Assembly (NCBI GenBank): GCA_013433145.1
Contig: CM024176.1
Span: forward strand, 2,882,349-2,946,348
Direction of reading: 5' to 3'
DNA from: Ascaris suum
Lineage: Eukaryota; Nematoda; Chromadorea; Rhabditida; Ascarididae
DNA length: 64,000 nucleotides
Shown one piece after another: positions 62,100-64,000 of the stretch (position 1 is its first letter; each line of letters opens with the position of its first letter). The position numbers were made by a program, and so were the translations under genes. The notes beneath the pieces were generated by a model. That model was not told the origin of the DNA. It did not search any database and saw only the letters and a program-made list of their open reading frames with translations.

Positions 62100-62219
62100 T
62101 GATGCATAGGAAAGTATGGAAATTAATTGACCTAGAATTAAAGTTGAAATTATAGCCTTTTCAGAACTAAAGGATTTCATAAAAACTCGAATTCGTCTAG
62201 TTGAACGAGAAGTTTCCAT
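62100..62219 (-). CDS. Possible first exon of a membrane protein, SLC35F-like at best
   Basis: ATG at 62219 gives METSRSTRRIRVFMKSF, then IISTLILGQLISILSYAS. The RRI..ILGQ..S order faintly resembles the N-terminus of SLC35F1/F2 transporters (RRIKGKLF...ALGQMLSL). The donor after Ser (TCA|GTTAAT) is poor and I found no second SLC35F exon downstream, so identity is speculative. Confidence 0.2.
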
Positions 62220-63051
62220 AGTGATGTGAAATTACTAGTGTGTAAACTTTCTTGAAAGATGCTGCTATTGCTCGTCAATTCACCATCGAGCTGAAAATAG
62301 AGACAGGCAAACGAATACAATCAATCAGATCGACGAAGCAACTTTTATGAAATTACACAAGAACGATTTGTACACAAAAAAAAACATCGAAAACAAACAA
62401 ATAATTCCCTAAACGGTATATACAATTATACTACTATCACTCTATTATAACTAAATGCATTCGTCTGTCTACAAGAAGAAAGAGGTGGGATGCGAAAGGA
62501 CGGAGAAGCAGAAACGAACTCGTTATGTTATAGCCGCTTTGTATTTCCTCTTATTTGCTATTGTCAAATTTTTAGTCGTCTCCTCACATGGAAATCATTT
62601 TCTCATAAGCAAAACACTGAAAGCTTACCTCCCTTCTCAAGTATTGCATTCATCCACTCAAATCTATTGATGAAATTTACAGCATTTCCAAATCATTTCT
62701 CACAGATTTTTGGGGGAGCAATTTTTCTTGCTCGGATGCTATAGGTACGCTTGAGACAGGAAAAGGATGTCATACGAGAAAATGTTATCAACACCAATTA
62801 CCCGTAACGTAATGGGAGGAAATTGTTGGACTGACGAGAGGCATGACGAACGACGAGAAAAGTACTGAACATTCGATAAAATCACCAGTCGCCCCATCAT
62901 GCAGTCACTATGAGGTATCATTTGTGCATACCAAATAAAGGCCTCGAATACATATATATATCTGCTTAAGCATCTCGCAATTCTCACGGTCTACCCATGC
63001 GACTAGGATTTTACTTACATAATTAGTCAGTAAATTAGTGAATCCAGAGCT

Positions 63052-63082
63052 TGACGTCATTGAAGAGTCCCTTCAATGACGT
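63052..63082. promoter_or_regulatory. CRE palindrome within a 12-bp-stem hairpin
   Basis: TGACGTCA at 63052-63059. The 12-base segment ACGTCATTGAAG (63054-63065) is followed after five bases by its exact complement (63071-63082). It is a possible bZIP site cluster or just a short inverted repeat; no adjacent gene is certain. Confidence 0.35.
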
Positions 63083-64000
63083 TATTCATAGCCAACCCAT
63101 CAATGGCATCAGAGTTGAAGGGCAGTCATGCTGCAATACTAGCTTTGCTCTCTTTTCAGCCTTGTTGGATGACGTTTGTTGAACCCGCAATTAAGCGAAG
63201 ACTCATGCATCAAAAAATATGTATGGATGGAAAAAAAGACGAAAAGCACAAAGCACATTTATGGCCTTAACTGAACGAAGACTTACACTGATTTTTAGAA
63301 ACTAACAAACGTGGTGAAACGTTTTCATGTCTAATCTATCGCCTCCAGTAAATGCTTCCTAAATAAATCTTCACTTTCGAATAAATCGCTTTGTTTGAAA
63401 TTTCTCAAAAGTGCGATAATTTGCAATAATCGAACAACTTGTTGCATCAGAAAGCCTCAAAATGAGGAGTTTCTCACAAATATTAGAATCGAAACGATGG
63501 GTCGCATATAAGGACAGATAAAAAGAAATAGTTTTGCAAGCGCAATATCGAGAAAACAATCGAGCATCAATATAGCTTTTCACTTGATGAACAGACATCG
63601 TTGCACTTACAATATCTTTGCAAATTTATTTCGTAATATTCTTTCATAGAGCGAATTTGATGAATTACGTATCTTTACGTATGATTACATAAGATTTTAC
63701 ACCTCGAAAGGCATCACTTATGATTAACACCGAATGAGATATCACTCAACATATAGATGAAGAAGCTTTAAAACATGAGAAGCATTTTATTACGCGTAAC
63801 GGAAATATTTAATGGAGAGATCATATACGCAAATCCGAAATCCGATATGAATAATACGGTTGCACCATAAGAGCAAACAGAACAATCGCTCAACATTTTC
63901 ACCTGAAATTCGGCATTTACCTATAAGCGATGAGTAGATATTCGAATAGAACTTGAAACAATTGTGGCAAACGATCTATGGCTGCAGAGTCTATACCTCA
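63083..64000. other. Window end, one weak coding hint
   Basis: A plus-strand frame from an ATG at 63076 runs to a TAA at 63270 and contains an excellent acceptor-like TCTCTTTTCAG at 63149-63159 followed by PCWMTFVEPAIKRRLMHQK. It could be an exon starting at 63160 or chance. Nothing else recognised. Confidence 0.3.

Overview
The window looks like nuclear DNA of a nematode. It is A+T-rich (about two thirds by eye), with very long (TA)n tracts, short exons, and splice acceptors that mostly read TTTTCAG or close variants. The one solid gene encodes an animal cation-chloride cotransporter, and one of its introns holds a BEL/Pao retrotransposon remnant. I cannot name the species.

Bases 1-21596 (minus strand) carry most of one gene, an NKCC-type Na-K-2Cl cotransporter (SLC12 family, orthologue of C. 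elegans nkcc-1). I placed 21 exons by hand. Every junction has GT/AG ends and the reading phase is kept throughout. They give about 1001 codons, from an ATG at 21596 to a point just before the conserved C-terminal block, which lies beyond base 1. Exon 1 carries SPAK/OSR1 kinase-docking RFQV motifs, exon 3 the regulatory threonine loop, exons 4-13 the 12-helix transporter core, and exons 14-21 the cytosolic C-terminal domain. The third intron from the left edge as drawn (1154-3296) contains a 1.27-kb fold-back element built from an inverted duplication of a BEL/Pao fragment. Its inner arms are 323 bp long and about 98% identical.

Bases 21656-22431 (minus strand) hold a possible two-exon, unrecognised coding sequence whose stop lies only about 60 bp upstream of the nkcc-1 ATG. 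This spacing would fit a nematode operon, but the gene is not proven.

Bases 22432-64000 contain no gene that I can call with confidence. The stretch is A+T-rich and includes four (TA)n tracts, a (TC)n tract, homopurine/G-quadruplex-type tracts, small minisatellites and a few perfect TGACGTCA sites. Several isolated open frames have higher G+C than their surroundings (about 26.7, 45.9-46.2, 49.3-49.6, 60.7-62.2 and 63.1 kb). They may be scattered exons, pseudogenes or small secreted-peptide genes, and all are given low confidence. I saw no rRNA, spliced-leader RNA, CRISPR array or convincing tRNA.
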